From Paenibacillus radicis (ex Gao et al. 2016) (GTDB lineage Bacteria; Bacillota; Bacilli; Paenibacillales; Paenibacillaceae), in the NCBI RefSeq assembly GCF_014641555.1, contig NZ_BMHY01000003.1:575367-639366 (forward strand): DNA of 64,000 bases. The letters are read 5' to 3'. Positions 1 to 8,448 of this stretch are shown here, one piece after another. Positions within the stretch are counted from its first letter, which is position 1. Each line of letters starts with the position of its first letter. The notes beneath the pieces were generated by a model. It did not search any database and was not told the origin of the DNA. It saw nothing but the letters and a program-made list of their open reading frames with translations. The translations under genes and the position numbers were made by a program.

Positions 1-1003
1 GCCTACTTTCAAATTCGAGGTAGATCCAACGATACCTGAAGTCTCCCCTCCTCCAACCATGAATGAACAGCTGAACACCAAACCGCGCTGTCAGGCGTCC
101 TATCGCGATGTCTATCCGAGAGCTTTGCAGCCGATTAGCAATCAGTACTTTTACCGCCGGTTATACTATCAATTGCAGAAAAATGCAGACCGGCAAATGC
201 TTAAAGTATTTGAGGCGCTTACCCGCTCTTCCTTTTACGAGAATACGATTGTCATTTTCACATCTGATCATGGCGATCTGCTGGGCTCTCACGGCGATTT
301 GCATCAAAAATGGTATTGTGCCTATGAAGAGTACCTTCATGTCCCTTTGATCATCCACAATAAACATCTATTCCCGGAACAAAAGAATACGCATGCGCTG
401 ACAAGTCATCTGGATTTGCTGCCAACCATGCTCGGATTAGCCCATATTAATAGGGATGAAATTCAAAGCCGCTTGCAAACCCGCTTCAGCGAAGCCCGTC
501 CGTTGGTCGGCCGTGACCTTAGCCCGCTCGTTCGGGACAATAGCAAGCAGACGCTAACAGATCAGCCCCTTTACTTCATGACGGATGACGATGTCACCCG
601 GGGACAGCATCAGCAAAATCCGCTGGGAGTGCCTTATCCGCCAGTTGTCCAGCCTAACCATATCGAGACCGTTATCGCACCCCTTTATCAAGAACAACAA
701 CGTGAAATTTGGAAGTTTTCCCGTTATTTCGATAATAGTCAATTTTGGAGTCAGCCGAGGGTCCAAGATGTGACCACACATCCAGTTGGAAACTCTGGTG
801 AATGGGCAACGTCAACGAAAACACAACCGGTGCCCGACGAGTATGAGCTGTATAACTTAACGAATGACCCTCTGGAGACACGAAACTTGGCCCATCCCGC
901 CTATACAACTCCGTATACGTTAAGCATCCAAAATCGGATGATGCATTTGCTGGAGGAACAACGCGAGCAAAAACGCTTATACCCTATCCAACCTACAATA
1001 TAG
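1..1003 (+). CDS. Sulfatase family hydrolase, C-terminal part (gene cut by window start)
   Basis: The reading frame is open from base 2 to the stop at 1003 with no ribosome site before the ATG at 59, so the gene begins upstream of the window. The visible protein carries the second metal-binding signature of alkaline-phosphatase-fold sulfatases, SDHGDLLGSHG, followed about eight residues later by the conserved lysine (HQKWYC). It then continues into the usual C-terminal region, with LDLLPTMLGLA and a late YNLTNDPLETRNLA segment. Family members hydrolyse sulfate (occasionally phosphate) esters. The formylglycine-forming C/S-x-P-x-R motif would lie upstream and cannot be checked. The unusually long region between the metal motif and the C-terminus suggests a choline-sulfatase or arylsulfatase-like member, but substrate cannot be assigned. 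A strong terminator follows. Confidence 0.85.
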   Translation, partial: PTFKFEVDPTIPEVSPPPTMNEQLNTKPRCQASYRDVYPRALQPISNQYFYRRLYYQLQKNADRQMLKVFEALTRSSFYENTIVIFTSDHGDLLGSHGDLHQKWYCAYEEYLHVPLIIHNKHLFPEQKNTHALTSHLDLLPTMLGLAHINRDEIQSRLQTRFSEARPLVGRDLSPLVRDNSKQTLTDQPLYFMTDDDVTRGQHQQNPLGVPYPPVVQPNHIETVIAPLYQEQQREIWKFSRYFDNSQFWSQPRVQDVTTHPVGNSGEWATSTKTQPVPDEYELYNLTNDPLETRNLAHPAYTTPYTLSIQNRMMHLLEEQREQKRLYPIQPTI

Positions 1004-1048
1004 AAAATAAGCGATGATCTAACTCAGCAGTCTCGCTCGATTAGACGA

Positions 1049-1093
1049 AAGAAGGCTCTACCCGGCAAACATGACGGGCAGAGCCTTCTTGTT
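1049..1093 (+). terminator. Intrinsic terminator after the sulfatase gene
   Basis: Eleven-base perfect stem (AAGAAGGCTCT at 1049-1059 paired with AGAGCCTTCTT at 1080-1090) with a loop of about 20 bases. A further pairing (ccgg/acggg) is possible inside the loop. It ends in TT-G-TT. Confidence 0.8.
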
Positions 1094-1137
1094 GCTGCGC
1101 AGGTTAGAACTATAAAAAGATGCAATTGCCCTCAATG

Positions 1138-1165
1138 GTGACATTTGCTCAAAATGTTTTATAAT
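1138..1165 (+). promoter_or_regulatory. Predicted sigma-A promoter for the voltage-sensor-like gene
   Basis: GTGACA (1138-1143), a 16-base spacer, then a perfect TATAAT (1160-1165), about 60 bases before the ATG at 1225. A purine-rich ribosome site (gaagggg) precedes the start. Confidence 0.55.
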
Positions 1166-1224
1166 GAAAATAAAAACAATACTAACGATATTCATTGTAA
1201 TGTAAAAGAAGGGGCCAATGGTGG

Positions 1225-1677
1225 ATGACTCTCAAACATTTTAAAAAGTGGTATCTAATCTTTTCATTTATTCTTTCTTTATTCATTGTATTCGTCACCA
1301 TTCTAAGCTTCACTTCGGTTTCCAAGGATGTTAAAGCGCCGCTTGATGCTATCGCGCACTACATTCTATGGTTCTATGTTATTGAGTTAGTTGCGCTGTT
1401 CTTTCTTGCTAAAGACGCCCGGACGTTTTTCAAAGAACAATGGCTCAGTATTATAGCAGTTGTAACCTCGATCTCTGCCACGCAACTGTTGGAAGGTGTC
1501 GTTGGTATCGGTTCATTAACCGGACTTAAAGCTTTCAAAGGAGTAAAATCCTTAAAATCATTCAAATTGTTTAAAGTCACCAAAGGCATGAAACTGGTTA
1601 AATCCTATAAGATCGGCAAGAAGGCCTCAAAAGCCGTTAAAGAGGTTCATGTTTTGGAAAAGAGTGCAAATAACTAG
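1225..1677 (+). CDS. Small membrane protein resembling an isolated voltage-sensor domain
   Basis: A 150-residue protein with three hydrophobic segments (about 11-29, 43-62, 72-88) followed by a strongly cationic helix. From K102 to K132 there is a lysine at every third residue, eleven in a row, the spacing of the S4 voltage-sensing helix of ion channels. The second segment has an acidic residue (E54) in a run of aromatics, and the link to the third segment (FFKEQWLSIIAVV) resembles the S2-S3 region of channels, where a conserved Trp is normally followed by Asn-x-x-Asp. No pore domain or selectivity filter is present and the protein ends soon after S4. It stands alone between terminators. It could be a proton channel-like sensor, a regulatory subunit, or simply a membrane-active cationic protein. 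I do not recognise a named family, and function is inferred from pattern only. Confidence 0.6.
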   Translation: MTLKHFKKWYLIFSFILSLFIVFVTILSFTSVSKDVKAPLDAIAHYILWFYVIELVALFFLAKDARTFFKEQWLSIIAVVTSISATQLLEGVVGIGSLTGLKAFKGVKSLKSFKLFKVTKGMKLVKSYKIGKKASKAVKEVHVLEKSANN

Positions 1678-1698
1678 TGGCCATAAATGCCAATAAAT

Positions 1699-1740
1699 AA
1701 AAAAGACACAACCCGTTTGCCGGATGTGTCTTTTTTATTT
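1699..1740. terminator. Bidirectional intrinsic terminator
   Basis: Twelve-base perfect stem AAAAAAGACACA (1699-1710) / TGTGTCTTTTTT (1725-1736). The A-run and T-run serve transcripts arriving from both sides: the voltage-sensor-like gene on + and the TM2 gene on -. Confidence 0.9.
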
Positions 1741-1741
1741 A

Positions 1742-1957
1742 TTAGTTTGCTGAAATTACTTTTCCTTCACTATCCGTAAACTTGCCCGAAATAATCATAA
1801 TAAGGTCGATTAGCCACCAAATGCCCAATCCGCCTAAAGTAATAATCTGCAGGATAGCTGTACCCACTTTTCCAGCATAGAAACGATGGCCGGACAAACC
1901 TGATAAAAATATACAAAGTAATAATGCTGCAACAAAAGATTTAGAGCTTTTTTCCAC
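1742..1957 (-). CDS. TM2 domain-containing membrane protein
   Basis: A 71-residue protein with the TM2 domain pattern: a first hydrophobic helix ending in GLSGHRFYAGK, then a glycine-rich turn and second helix (LQIITLGGLGIWWLIDLIM) with the characteristic W-x-x-D-L-I ending. Such proteins are widespread small inner-membrane proteins of unknown role. The start is a GTG at 1957 preceded by a tgggggaat ribosome site. No other in-frame start gives a full first helix. It shares a bidirectional terminator with the convergent upstream gene. Confidence 0.85.
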   Translation of the reverse strand: MEKSSKSFVAALLLCIFLSGLSGHRFYAGKVGTAILQIITLGGLGIWWLIDLIMIISGKFTDSEGKVISAN

Positions 1958-2016
1958 GTTAATTCCCCCAGATGTATTTTAGTCTCCTATTTTATCGACA
2001 AATTAGGGATGATTTA

Positions 2017-3579
2017 TTAATTTTTATAAGATATATTTTTTTGAACTTTTATATCCTTCTCTACCAAGCGAGCATCTCCCATAAAGAAACATGCGATCAA
2101 ACCCATTCCAACAAACATCATACCGCCTAGAAATACATGAGCTAGTGCATTGCTAAATACATGTTGCAGACCGATTAGCCCTTCAGGAGACAAAGAAGCC
2201 CGGACGCTGGGATCTAGCAATGCCTGAGAATGTGCAACCTGCTGCAATTGGCTCGATGGAAAAAGATCGATCTCCTTCTGCAGCTCCATCACGCCTGAGG
2301 ACATTTGCTTGGCTTGCAGACTACCTAACACACTAACGCCAATAGTGCCTCCAATTGAACGGAAAAACTGTGAGGATGAAGTAGCAGCTCCTCTAGATGA
2401 GCTGCCGACCGCATTCTGTGCAGCAGTGCCAACAGTCGGATAGACCGCGCCCATTCCAAGTCCTGCAACAATCATATAAATTATGATTTCCGTCTGCGTC
2501 GTATCTGCCGTTATTCGGCTAAGCAGAAAAAAACCGAACGTCATGAGCAGCATGCTTGGAATCAATATCGCCCGGTAAGAAAACTTGCTCATTAGACGTC
2601 CGCCAACTATGGATGTGATCGTAACCGAAAGCATAAGCGGCGTTAATATATAACCTGCAATTGACGATTTCACGCCAATAACACCCTGAACGAATAACGG
2701 AATGTAAACAATTGCTCCAAACAAGCCAGCACTCATGAAAAAGCCAACAGCATTGCCATAAGCGATGGCTCGGATTTTAAAGAGATGCAGCGGAATTATC
2801 GGTTCCTTCACCTTCGTCTCTATCCATAGGAACAGAGCAAGCAAAGTCGCACCACCGCCTAATAGCCCCATTATTTCTGGAGAATTCCACGCATAACTCG
2901 TGCCGGTTCCCGCATTCTCACCGCCGCCGCTAAGTACCAAAGCAAGCAAAAGCGATACAATGGCAAGACTCAACGTAACAGCTCCAAACCAGTCGATTGG
3001 CCGTTTCTCTGTCCCCCTGCTTTCTTTCATTGCCAATGCCAACAGCAGAAAAGCAACGAGACCAATCGGCAGATTCATATAGAAAATCCATCCCCAATTC
3101 CAGTGCTCCACAATAACGCCGCCCATGGCCGGTCCAAAAACGCTGGATATCGCAACCACTGCGCCAAGCAAGCCCATAAACTTTCCTCTTTTATCAGGAG
3201 GGTAAATATCCGCCACGATAGTCATCGCTATCGGCATGAGCGCGCCTGCTCCCAAGCCTTGGATCCCTCTGAAAAGGATAAGCTCAGACATATTACCAGC
3301 AAGCCCGCATAAAGCGGAGCCTGCAAGAAATAAGGACAGTCCTGTCAGGATGACCTTCTTGCGGCCTAATAGATCTGCCAATTTGCCGTAAATCGGCATC
3401 ATCGTAGTCGAAGCCAGCATATAGACAGTAAATACCCAACTGTAGTACGAAAAGCCGCCTAATTGGTTGATTACCGTTGGCATAGCGGTCGATACGATGG
3501 TCTGGTCTAACGAGGATAGGAACAGTCCGAGCAACAGTGCGATCGTAATGAGGGTTGTTTTTCGTTGATCATATGGCAT
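2017..3579 (-). CDS. DHA2-family (EmrB/QacA) multidrug efflux transporter, 14 TM
   Basis: A 520-residue major facilitator protein of the 14-helix drug:H+ antiporter-2 type. Motif D1 near the N-terminus (LDQTIVSTAMPTV), motif A in the first cytoplasmic loop (GKLADLLGRKKVIL), motif B (LFRGIQGLGAGALMP) and motif C (SSVFGPAMGGVI) are all present. These proteins export cationic or amphipathic toxic compounds using the proton gradient. The gene is divergent from a TetR regulator 190 bases away, the standard arrangement for a drug-inducible pump. The ribosome site aaggagag lies about 11 bases upstream of the ATG at 3579. Substrate cannot be read from sequence. Confidence 0.93.
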   Translation of the reverse strand: MPYDQRKTTLITIALLLGLFLSSLDQTIVSTAMPTVINQLGGFSYYSWVFTVYMLASTTMMPIYGKLADLLGRKKVILTGLSLFLAGSALCGLAGNMSELILFRGIQGLGAGALMPIAMTIVADIYPPDKRGKFMGLLGAVVAISSVFGPAMGGVIVEHWNWGWIFYMNLPIGLVAFLLLALAMKESRGTEKRPIDWFGAVTLSLAIVSLLLALVLSGGGENAGTGTSYAWNSPEIMGLLGGGATLLALFLWIETKVKEPIIPLHLFKIRAIAYGNAVGFFMSAGLFGAIVYIPLFVQGVIGVKSSIAGYILTPLMLSVTITSIVGGRLMSKFSYRAILIPSMLLMTFGFFLLSRITADTTQTEIIIYMIVAGLGMGAVYPTVGTAAQNAVGSSSRGAATSSSQFFRSIGGTIGVSVLGSLQAKQMSSGVMELQKEIDLFPSSQLQQVAHSQALLDPSVRASLSPEGLIGLQHVFSNALAHVFLGGMMFVGMGLIACFFMGDARLVEKDIKVQKNISYKN

Positions 3580-3619
3580 TTCATCAAACTCTCCTTCTTA
3601 TTTTTAAATAACTACAAAT

Positions 3620-3632
3620 CAACACAGTGTTG
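3620..3632. promoter_or_regulatory. Candidate TetR operator in the divergent promoter region
   Basis: A perfect 6-1-6 palindrome, CAACAC-A-GTGTTG, lies midway between the exporter gene and the TetR gene. Its position fits an operator that represses both divergent transcripts. Assignment is by position and symmetry only. Confidence 0.5.
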
Positions 3633-3770
3633 CATTAACGTCGATGTGTAGCTATATTAAAATAAAGAAAAGAAGGCAGCAACCAACAATGCTAAAGCCC
3701 GATGTCGCATTATCAACAACGGAAGTCAAGCTGTTGCCTAAAGCCAAAACATTGCACAAAGGAGCATGAA

Positions 3771-4388
3771 ATGTCTACTATGCCCATGCAGCTTGATCCA
3801 CGTGTGAAACGGACACATTATCTTATTCGAGATGCCTTGCTGTCGTTGATGGAGGAGAAAGGCTTCGATCACGTTACCGTTCGGGACATTACGAAATATG
3901 CAGAGATCAATCGCGCTACATTTTATCTGCATTATGAGGACAAGTATGATCTTTTGAGAAAAATGGTCGATGGCATGCTAGACGAATTTGCTGCTGCATT
4001 TCAATTGCCGCCTGAATTTGAAGTGAATGATTTCGTTAAGGATGCGAATACGCCGCCTGACTCCTTTATCCGCCAGTTCCAGCATATAGCCGAACATGCC
4101 GCATTTTACCGTGTTATGCTTGGCCCCAATGGCTTGCCTGGTTTCGCGTTGCGCATGGAAAGCATCATCCGGGAATCCTTATACCGCCGCTCCATCATTG
4201 CGCAGCCCAACGACCAGCATGTCACGATGCCGCGAGAGATTATCGTCCGCTATGTGACGTCAGCCCATCTAGGGATCATTATGTATTGGCTGGAAAATGA
4301 TATGAAATATTCACCTAAATATATGGCAATGCAGCTCATCCGTTTGCATGAGCATGGCTCGACTCATTTTTTCAAGGGGAATGCTTGA
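3771..4388 (+). CDS. TetR/AcrR family transcriptional regulator
   Basis: A 205-residue protein starting at the ATG at 3771, which has an ideal ribosome site (aaaggag, 3758-3764). The frame is open further upstream but without a ribosome site. The N-terminal DNA-binding domain (about 12-60) reads IRDALLSLMEEKGFDHVTV, then DITKYAEINRATFYLHYEDK, the classic TetR helix-turn-helix with the terminal F-Y-x-H-Y/F. The C-terminal half (about 65-200) is a helical ligand/dimer domain of the TetR C-terminal type seen in small Bacillota regulators. It is divergent from the DHA2 exporter and probably represses it until an inducer binds. Confidence 0.9.
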   Translation: MSTMPMQLDPRVKRTHYLIRDALLSLMEEKGFDHVTVRDITKYAEINRATFYLHYEDKYDLLRKMVDGMLDEFAAAFQLPPEFEVNDFVKDANTPPDSFIRQFQHIAEHAAFYRVMLGPNGLPGFALRMESIIRESLYRRSIIAQPNDQHVTMPREIIVRYVTSAHLGIIMYWLENDMKYSPKYMAMQLIRLHEHGSTHFFKGNA

Positions 4389-4397
4389 GAGGAATAG

Positions 4398-4434
4398 AAA
4401 AAAATCCACACCCTTGTGAGGTTGTGGATCTTTA
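4398..4434. terminator. Terminator between convergent TetR and lyase genes
   Basis: Stem ATCCACA (4404-4410) / TGTGGAT (4423-4429) with further weak pairing inside. A-rich left flank and CTTTA right flank let it serve both directions. Confidence 0.6.
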
Positions 4435-4450
4435 TGGTGATGGTTGTTCA

Positions 4451-5779
4451 CTAGCTGTATGTCAGTGGTACCAGATCAAACTTTTCGCCCAAATAATGAT
4501 TTAAACCGGCTGCCAGCCTGGCAGAAGGGGCTGTCCTATTAACATTCAAATCTGGGAATACCTCTTTTAATTTACTGTCATTCTCGTGAGCCGCTTCTAT
4601 CTTTATCACTGCACTAAAGAGATAGGATAATAGTGACTGATAAGCGCCCAATGCCTTCATTGCTTTTCTTGCCGCTCCATAACTAAACTCTACATGATCC
4701 TCTTGATTAGCTTTGGTAGGAATAGAATCGGCGCTGGCCGGGAGGGATAATGTTTGTACAAGCCCCACTGCTGCCGATGCGGCTTCTCGGATTGCTCTGA
4801 GTTTTCCCCCTTCCGCCTCATCCAGCCTATTAATGAATTCCATCACATAGTTGGCCTTGTCCGCAATGAGGATAGTAAGCAAATCCATCGTATAGCCTAC
4901 CTGCGTATTACTGCAATTACATCCCATTACAGCTTCATAACCGTCCTCTACCACAAATAGAAGCGGATTATCGCATGTAATATTGTTTTCAAAGTTTACT
5001 GTGTTCAAAATAAGGCCAAAGGCTCTCTCTACAGCCCTATTTATTTGGTCTTTCGAATCGATACGAATCTCCCTTTCGCGACTCAGAAGGCCTTCGATTT
5101 GCTGTTCAATATCCAGCAATTGCAGCATGTTATGGCACGCAAAGATAGCAATAGCTTGCGTCATCGTCGAGCCATTCATTTGAGCAAGCGCTTCTTTGCA
5201 TTCCAGAGGAAATTCAGCCTCCAAGCCCAACGCTTCAAAGCACGCTTGAGCACGTAGCTGATTGCCTTTATAGAACACTTCCGCGTCTTCCAGTCCGCTG
5301 ACGACCATCGCGTTATGAGCAAGCGGACCGAGATCGCTGAGCCCTGTAGATCCTAGCTCACGGATTGCCGGGGCGATGCCATGGTTAAATATCGTCAGCA
5401 TTCTGTCGATCAGCTCAGGCCTCACACCGGAGTATCCCCGGCTCAATACGTTGGCACGTATAAGCAGCGAGGCTCTTGTAATAGCAGGATTCAAATACTG
5501 CCCCACCCCTACTGCATGCGGATAGGGAATTGTTTTATTCCAAGCCAAATGCTCTTCTGGCGACAATACCGTATCCTTCAGATTGCCAAGCCCTGTATTC
5601 ACACCGTATACAACAGGAGCATCCGCTCCCAGCCAATTCGCAATCTGCGACCTGCTGCTCTGGCATCTGGACCTCGCTTCAGCATTCAAGCCTACCTCGC
5701 CTAATTCCCCGCGTCCGGCTTTTATAATATGTTCTACCGTTAAGCTATAACCATCGATATAAAAGTCTGTATCCTTCAT
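4451..5779 (-). CDS. HAL/PAL-family lyase homologue A, lacking the MIO triad
   Basis: A 442-residue member of the histidine/phenylalanine ammonia-lyase family. It keeps the catalytic Tyr loop (YGVNTGLG, Y58), the Asn motif (QMNGST, N202), CDNPLLF (about 269-275) and NQEDHV (358-363). However, the segment that in true lyases reads GSVGASGDLAPLAH is here GSTGLSDLGPLAH (143-155): one residue shorter and without Ala-Ser-Gly, so the MIO prosthetic group should not form. The region that normally carries Q-D-A-Y-S-x-R is also missing. That motif is present in the adjacent homologue B, ten bases upstream in the same operon, so the two probably form one heteromeric enzyme. The quaternary-amine-binding lipoprotein at the head of the operon suggests a trimethylammonium substrate, where a good leaving group would make MIO unnecessary. 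This is inference. Confidence 0.8.
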   Translation of the reverse strand: MKDTDFYIDGYSLTVEHIIKAGRGELGEVGLNAEARSRCQSSRSQIANWLGADAPVVYGVNTGLGNLKDTVLSPEEHLAWNKTIPYPHAVGVGQYLNPAITRASLLIRANVLSRGYSGVRPELIDRMLTIFNHGIAPAIRELGSTGLSDLGPLAHNAMVVSGLEDAEVFYKGNQLRAQACFEALGLEAEFPLECKEALAQMNGSTMTQAIAIFACHNMLQLLDIEQQIEGLLSREREIRIDSKDQINRAVERAFGLILNTVNFENNITCDNPLLFVVEDGYEAVMGCNCSNTQVGYTMDLLTILIADKANYVMEFINRLDEAEGGKLRAIREAASAAVGLVQTLSLPASADSIPTKANQEDHVEFSYGAARKAMKALGAYQSLLSYLFSAVIKIEAAHENDSKLKEVFPDLNVNRTAPSARLAAGLNHYLGEKFDLVPLTYS

Positions 5780-5789
5780 AACCTGCCAC

Positions 5790-7247
5790 CTACCTTAACT
5801 GTCCGATCGCATTTTCCACTGCGTTTAACACGACACCTTCTGAGACCACTTTGTCTGCAGCTACCATATCCGGCGACGCAAAGCGGTTCACTTTTACCGT
5901 CTGTACAAAATTTCTGAATGTACGAAGCGCCTCGCTTGAACCCGCTCCAAACGCAAAGTCCGCAAGCTTCGCTTTTGCCAGATCCATCCCTTGAGCCGCC
6001 ATGTACATTTCAATTCCCAAAATTTTGTTGAGCAACGCTACAGCATTCAATACTTTGATAGAGGATGCAAACGTTGCGCACCTATACTTTTTCGTAATCG
6101 GATCATATTTGGCAAAAGCAGAATTCGGTATCGCTAGTAATTTCATTTCGCCTAGTATACCTGCAGCGGAGGCCTGAATGACCGGGAAGCCATGGTTAAA
6201 GCCGGGATTTTCTCCGACAAGATTCATCGGCAGACCATAAGACAGTTTGCTGTCCAAAAGTCTAAAGCTTCTTCTCTCGCTTATATTGCCCAGATCAATT
6301 AAACCAATAATCAACAAGTCCAATAGATAGCCTAATAACGGATTTGATTGATCCGGGATGGCGTTGATCTCATTGTCCAACTGCTCCTTCAGCCACCTGA
6401 CGGTATCTCTGACACCTCCATGCGTTTGCGGCACAGCGCGAATACTAATGGCATCCTGACAGCGCGGCCCATTGTCGCCGCCAAAAGCTTCTCTGCCTCT
6501 CTCCGTCGTAAATTCACTTCCCGAAATCAGCCTTCTAACGTTATCCGCTACTTCGATTTGACTCGTATACGGCCTGCCTAGCTCATGCAGCCGGGAATCG
6601 AAGGCTCCCGTCTCCCCGCGTATCGCTTCAAGCTGCATCGCAACACAAATATCGGCGGTTTTCGTCAATCTAGCAGCCTCGGAAACCGTGTAGACAGCCA
6701 TAGCTGTAGAAACACAGCATAGACTCGTAATAAACGCCGTATCTTGTTTAGTGCAGGAAAGCTTACTTAAACCCGTCTCCCGGAACAAATCTCCGACCGT
6801 TATCAATTGTCCCTGATAGCGACAGACCAGCTCCTCTTCCCCATGAAGAATTAAGAAAAGCTCACTCATGGCGGATAGCTCAGTCCTATTTGCTTGATGT
6901 AAGCAAGGCTCGATACGATGATTTACAAAAAACAAAACTCGATCCACCCATTCATCGCTAAGCGCATCATCATATTTGACAGCATGATTCAACAGAAGGT
7001 ATAGGCTCAACAGGCCAGTCTCGGCAGGCAATAACTCACCGTCATAGCGTACATAGTCCTTAAGAGAATCCAGCAGGCTCTCCTGTGGTCCGCTGAACGG
7101 GCTTTGTTCCGGTTCATACTGGAATGAAAACTTCGAGTTATGATGAAGCGGCTTGACGAGATTTACCGTTATTTGTTCTCCTGCCAATACCGCATTCATA
7201 TCTTCCATCTTTAAGCTAGATCCGTTTATTGTTAGTGGGGTACTCAT
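5790..7247 (-). CDS. HAL/PAL-family lyase homologue B, degenerate partner subunit
   Basis: A 485-residue divergent relative of histidine ammonia-lyase. Conserved parts are CQDAISIRAVPQTHG (263-277, matching QDAYSLR-x-x-PQ-x-x-G, Gln and Arg kept, Tyr replaced by Ile) and the following SERRSFRLLDSKLS-GLP...GFNHGFPVIQASAAG region. At the MIO position it has RTELSAMSELFLILHG (121-136), with no Ala-Ser-Gly. It also lacks a clear N-terminal catalytic Tyr loop and the C-terminal NQEDHV motif, both of which homologue A has. In MIO lyases each active site is built from three subunits of a tetramer, so complementary losses in two co-transcribed paralogues point to an obligate hetero-oligomer. It starts at the ATG at 7247 with an agaggag ribosome site. 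Confidence 0.75.
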   Translation of the reverse strand: MSTPLTINGSSLKMEDMNAVLAGEQITVNLVKPLHHNSKFSFQYEPEQSPFSGPQESLLDSLKDYVRYDGELLPAETGLLSLYLLLNHAVKYDDALSDEWVDRVLFFVNHRIEPCLHQANRTELSAMSELFLILHGEEELVCRYQGQLITVGDLFRETGLSKLSCTKQDTAFITSLCCVSTAMAVYTVSEAARLTKTADICVAMQLEAIRGETGAFDSRLHELGRPYTSQIEVADNVRRLISGSEFTTERGREAFGGDNGPRCQDAISIRAVPQTHGGVRDTVRWLKEQLDNEINAIPDQSNPLLGYLLDLLIIGLIDLGNISERRSFRLLDSKLSYGLPMNLVGENPGFNHGFPVIQASAAGILGEMKLLAIPNSAFAKYDPITKKYRCATFASSIKVLNAVALLNKILGIEMYMAAQGMDLAKAKLADFAFGAGSSEALRTFRNFVQTVKVNRFASPDMVAADKVVSEGVVLNAVENAIGQLR

Positions 7248-7293
7248 ATACCATACTCCTCTTAATATTGTTCAAAACAAGGCAATTGAAAAT

Positions 7294-7321
7294 GAACACC
7301 ATCCATATAAGGATGGTGTTC
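7294..7321 (-). promoter_or_regulatory. Intercistronic hairpin between lipoprotein and lyase genes
   Basis: Perfect 11-base stem GAACACCATCC / GGATGGTGTTC with a six-base loop, in the 87-base gap between the binding-protein stop and the lyase B start. On the - strand it is followed by ATTTTCAATT rather than a clean T-run. It may be a partial terminator or a 3' stabiliser that lets the lipoprotein be made in excess over the lyases. Confidence 0.55.
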
Positions 7322-7334
7322 CTAGTATACGATG

Positions 7335-8237
7335 TTATTTAATTAGGCCCGAGTCTTTCAGGAACTGTTTGGCTACATCTTTGTATTCCTTCTTGTTAAT
7401 ATCGACTTCAGCATTCAGCTTTTGAAGAGTTGGATCGTCCAGCTTTGCTGTAATCTTATTCAGAATCGTAGCAATATTCTCATCCTGGTCCAACGTTTTT
7501 TGACGGATAACCGGCGCTACATTATAAGGAGGCCACAGTTGTTTGTCGTCCTTCAGCACGACCAGATCCGGATTGAGCAGCTCGCCGTCCGTCCCGAAAG
7601 CAATGGTAGCTTGAGCTTCGTCACTCAGAACTACACGATACTTAACACCATAGTCGAAAAGCTTGAGGCTCTTGAACTTGAAATCTCCATATACGCGATT
7701 CATTCCGAGCAGTCCGTCCTCACGTTCCTCAAACTCAGGAACAGCTGCAAAGTTGATTTCACCAGCTTTGGCTTGCAGTTCGGAAAGCGTTGTAATGCCA
7801 TATTTCTCAGAAGCTGCGCGAGAAATAGCTATCGCTTGCGTGTTATTAGCTTGGGAAGGGTCCAGCCAAACCAAGTTAAATTCCTTTTTGTAGTAATCCG
7901 AGACACGATCATACACTTCCTTCGGATCCGGAAGCGGCTTCTCGTTCAAGATATTCAGCAGGCCTGTGCCTGTGTATTCCGGATAAACATCGATATCACC
8001 TTTTTTAAGCGCCTCATGAGCGATCAACGTGCCGCCAAGGTTCAACTTACGCTCAACTTTGATACCGGCATCCTCCAGTGCCAACGAAAACATTTCGCCC
8101 AGCAGCAGTGATTCTGTAAAGTTCTTGGAACCAACAACTACCTTTTTCTTGGACGAGCCGTCTCCGCAGCCAGCAGCAACAGTCGCTAAGGCGATGATTA
8201 ATACAAGTACTAGCAAACTCGTTTTGTTCTTTTTCAT
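7335..8237 (-). CDS. Quaternary-amine-binding lipoprotein (OpuC/OsmF type)
   Basis: A 300-residue solute-binding protein of the glycine-betaine/choline/carnitine type (OpuAC domain). The start at 8237 follows a ggagggg ribosome site five bases away. The frame is open nine codons further up but without one. The lipoprotein signal peptide ends in the lipobox VAAGC, then a Ser/Lys-rich linker and VVVGSKNFTESLLLGEM, the hallmark start of this family. Later conserved parts are GDIDVYPEYTGTG and WPPYNVAPVIR, close to what is seen in OpuCC, OsmF and the binding domain of ergothioneine transporters. No permease or ATPase gene is present here, so it must share a transporter encoded elsewhere, act as a sensor, or be an orphan. 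It is first in an operon with two MIO-less lyase homologues. Confidence 0.88.
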   Translation of the reverse strand: MKKNKTSLLVLVLIIALATVAAGCGDGSSKKKVVVGSKNFTESLLLGEMFSLALEDAGIKVERKLNLGGTLIAHEALKKGDIDVYPEYTGTGLLNILNEKPLPDPKEVYDRVSDYYKKEFNLVWLDPSQANNTQAIAISRAASEKYGITTLSELQAKAGEINFAAVPEFEEREDGLLGMNRVYGDFKFKSLKLFDYGVKYRVVLSDEAQATIAFGTDGELLNPDLVVLKDDKQLWPPYNVAPVIRQKTLDQDENIATILNKITAKLDDPTLQKLNAEVDINKKEYKDVAKQFLKDSGLIK

Positions 8238-8408
8238 GGTTACCCCTCCGTATTTACAATTCATTTTTCTAAAAGTGCTGCCTGATAAAATGTTGAATCA
8301 ATTAACAAAGCTATATGAGTAAAGCCATGGATGTCAGAACTAGGAAGAGGGTCAACACTCAAATACGTATTGATCTTGAACACCACTCAACAATACAATC
8401 TCCCCTTT

Positions 8409-8427
8409 ATTATCATTTAATGATAAT
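8409..8427. promoter_or_regulatory. Palindromic operator candidate downstream of the lyase operon promoter
   Basis: Perfect 9-1-9 palindrome ATTATCATT-T-AATGATAAT, 15-30 bases downstream of the predicted start site. It contains the half-sites of Fur-type boxes (TGATAAT/ATTATCA) but in the outward arrangement, so a metalloregulator is possible but unproven. Confidence 0.5.
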
Positions 8428-8448
8428 GGATTATTACAATTATTTCTT

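Noticed and set aside
4451..7247. Ordinary histidine utilisation (hutH) genes
   Set aside because: The MIO triad is absent in both proteins and no urocanase, imidazolonepropionase or hutG neighbours exist.
2017..8237. Exporter/TetR pair as part of the lyase pathway
   Set aside because: The exporter is divergent from its own regulator and separated from the lyase operon by a terminator between convergent genes. No shared regulatory site was seen.
8409..8427. Fur box controlling the lyase operon
   Set aside because: The half-sites are in the outward orientation, unlike the Bacillus 7-1-7 Fur consensus. Kept only as a generic operator candidate.
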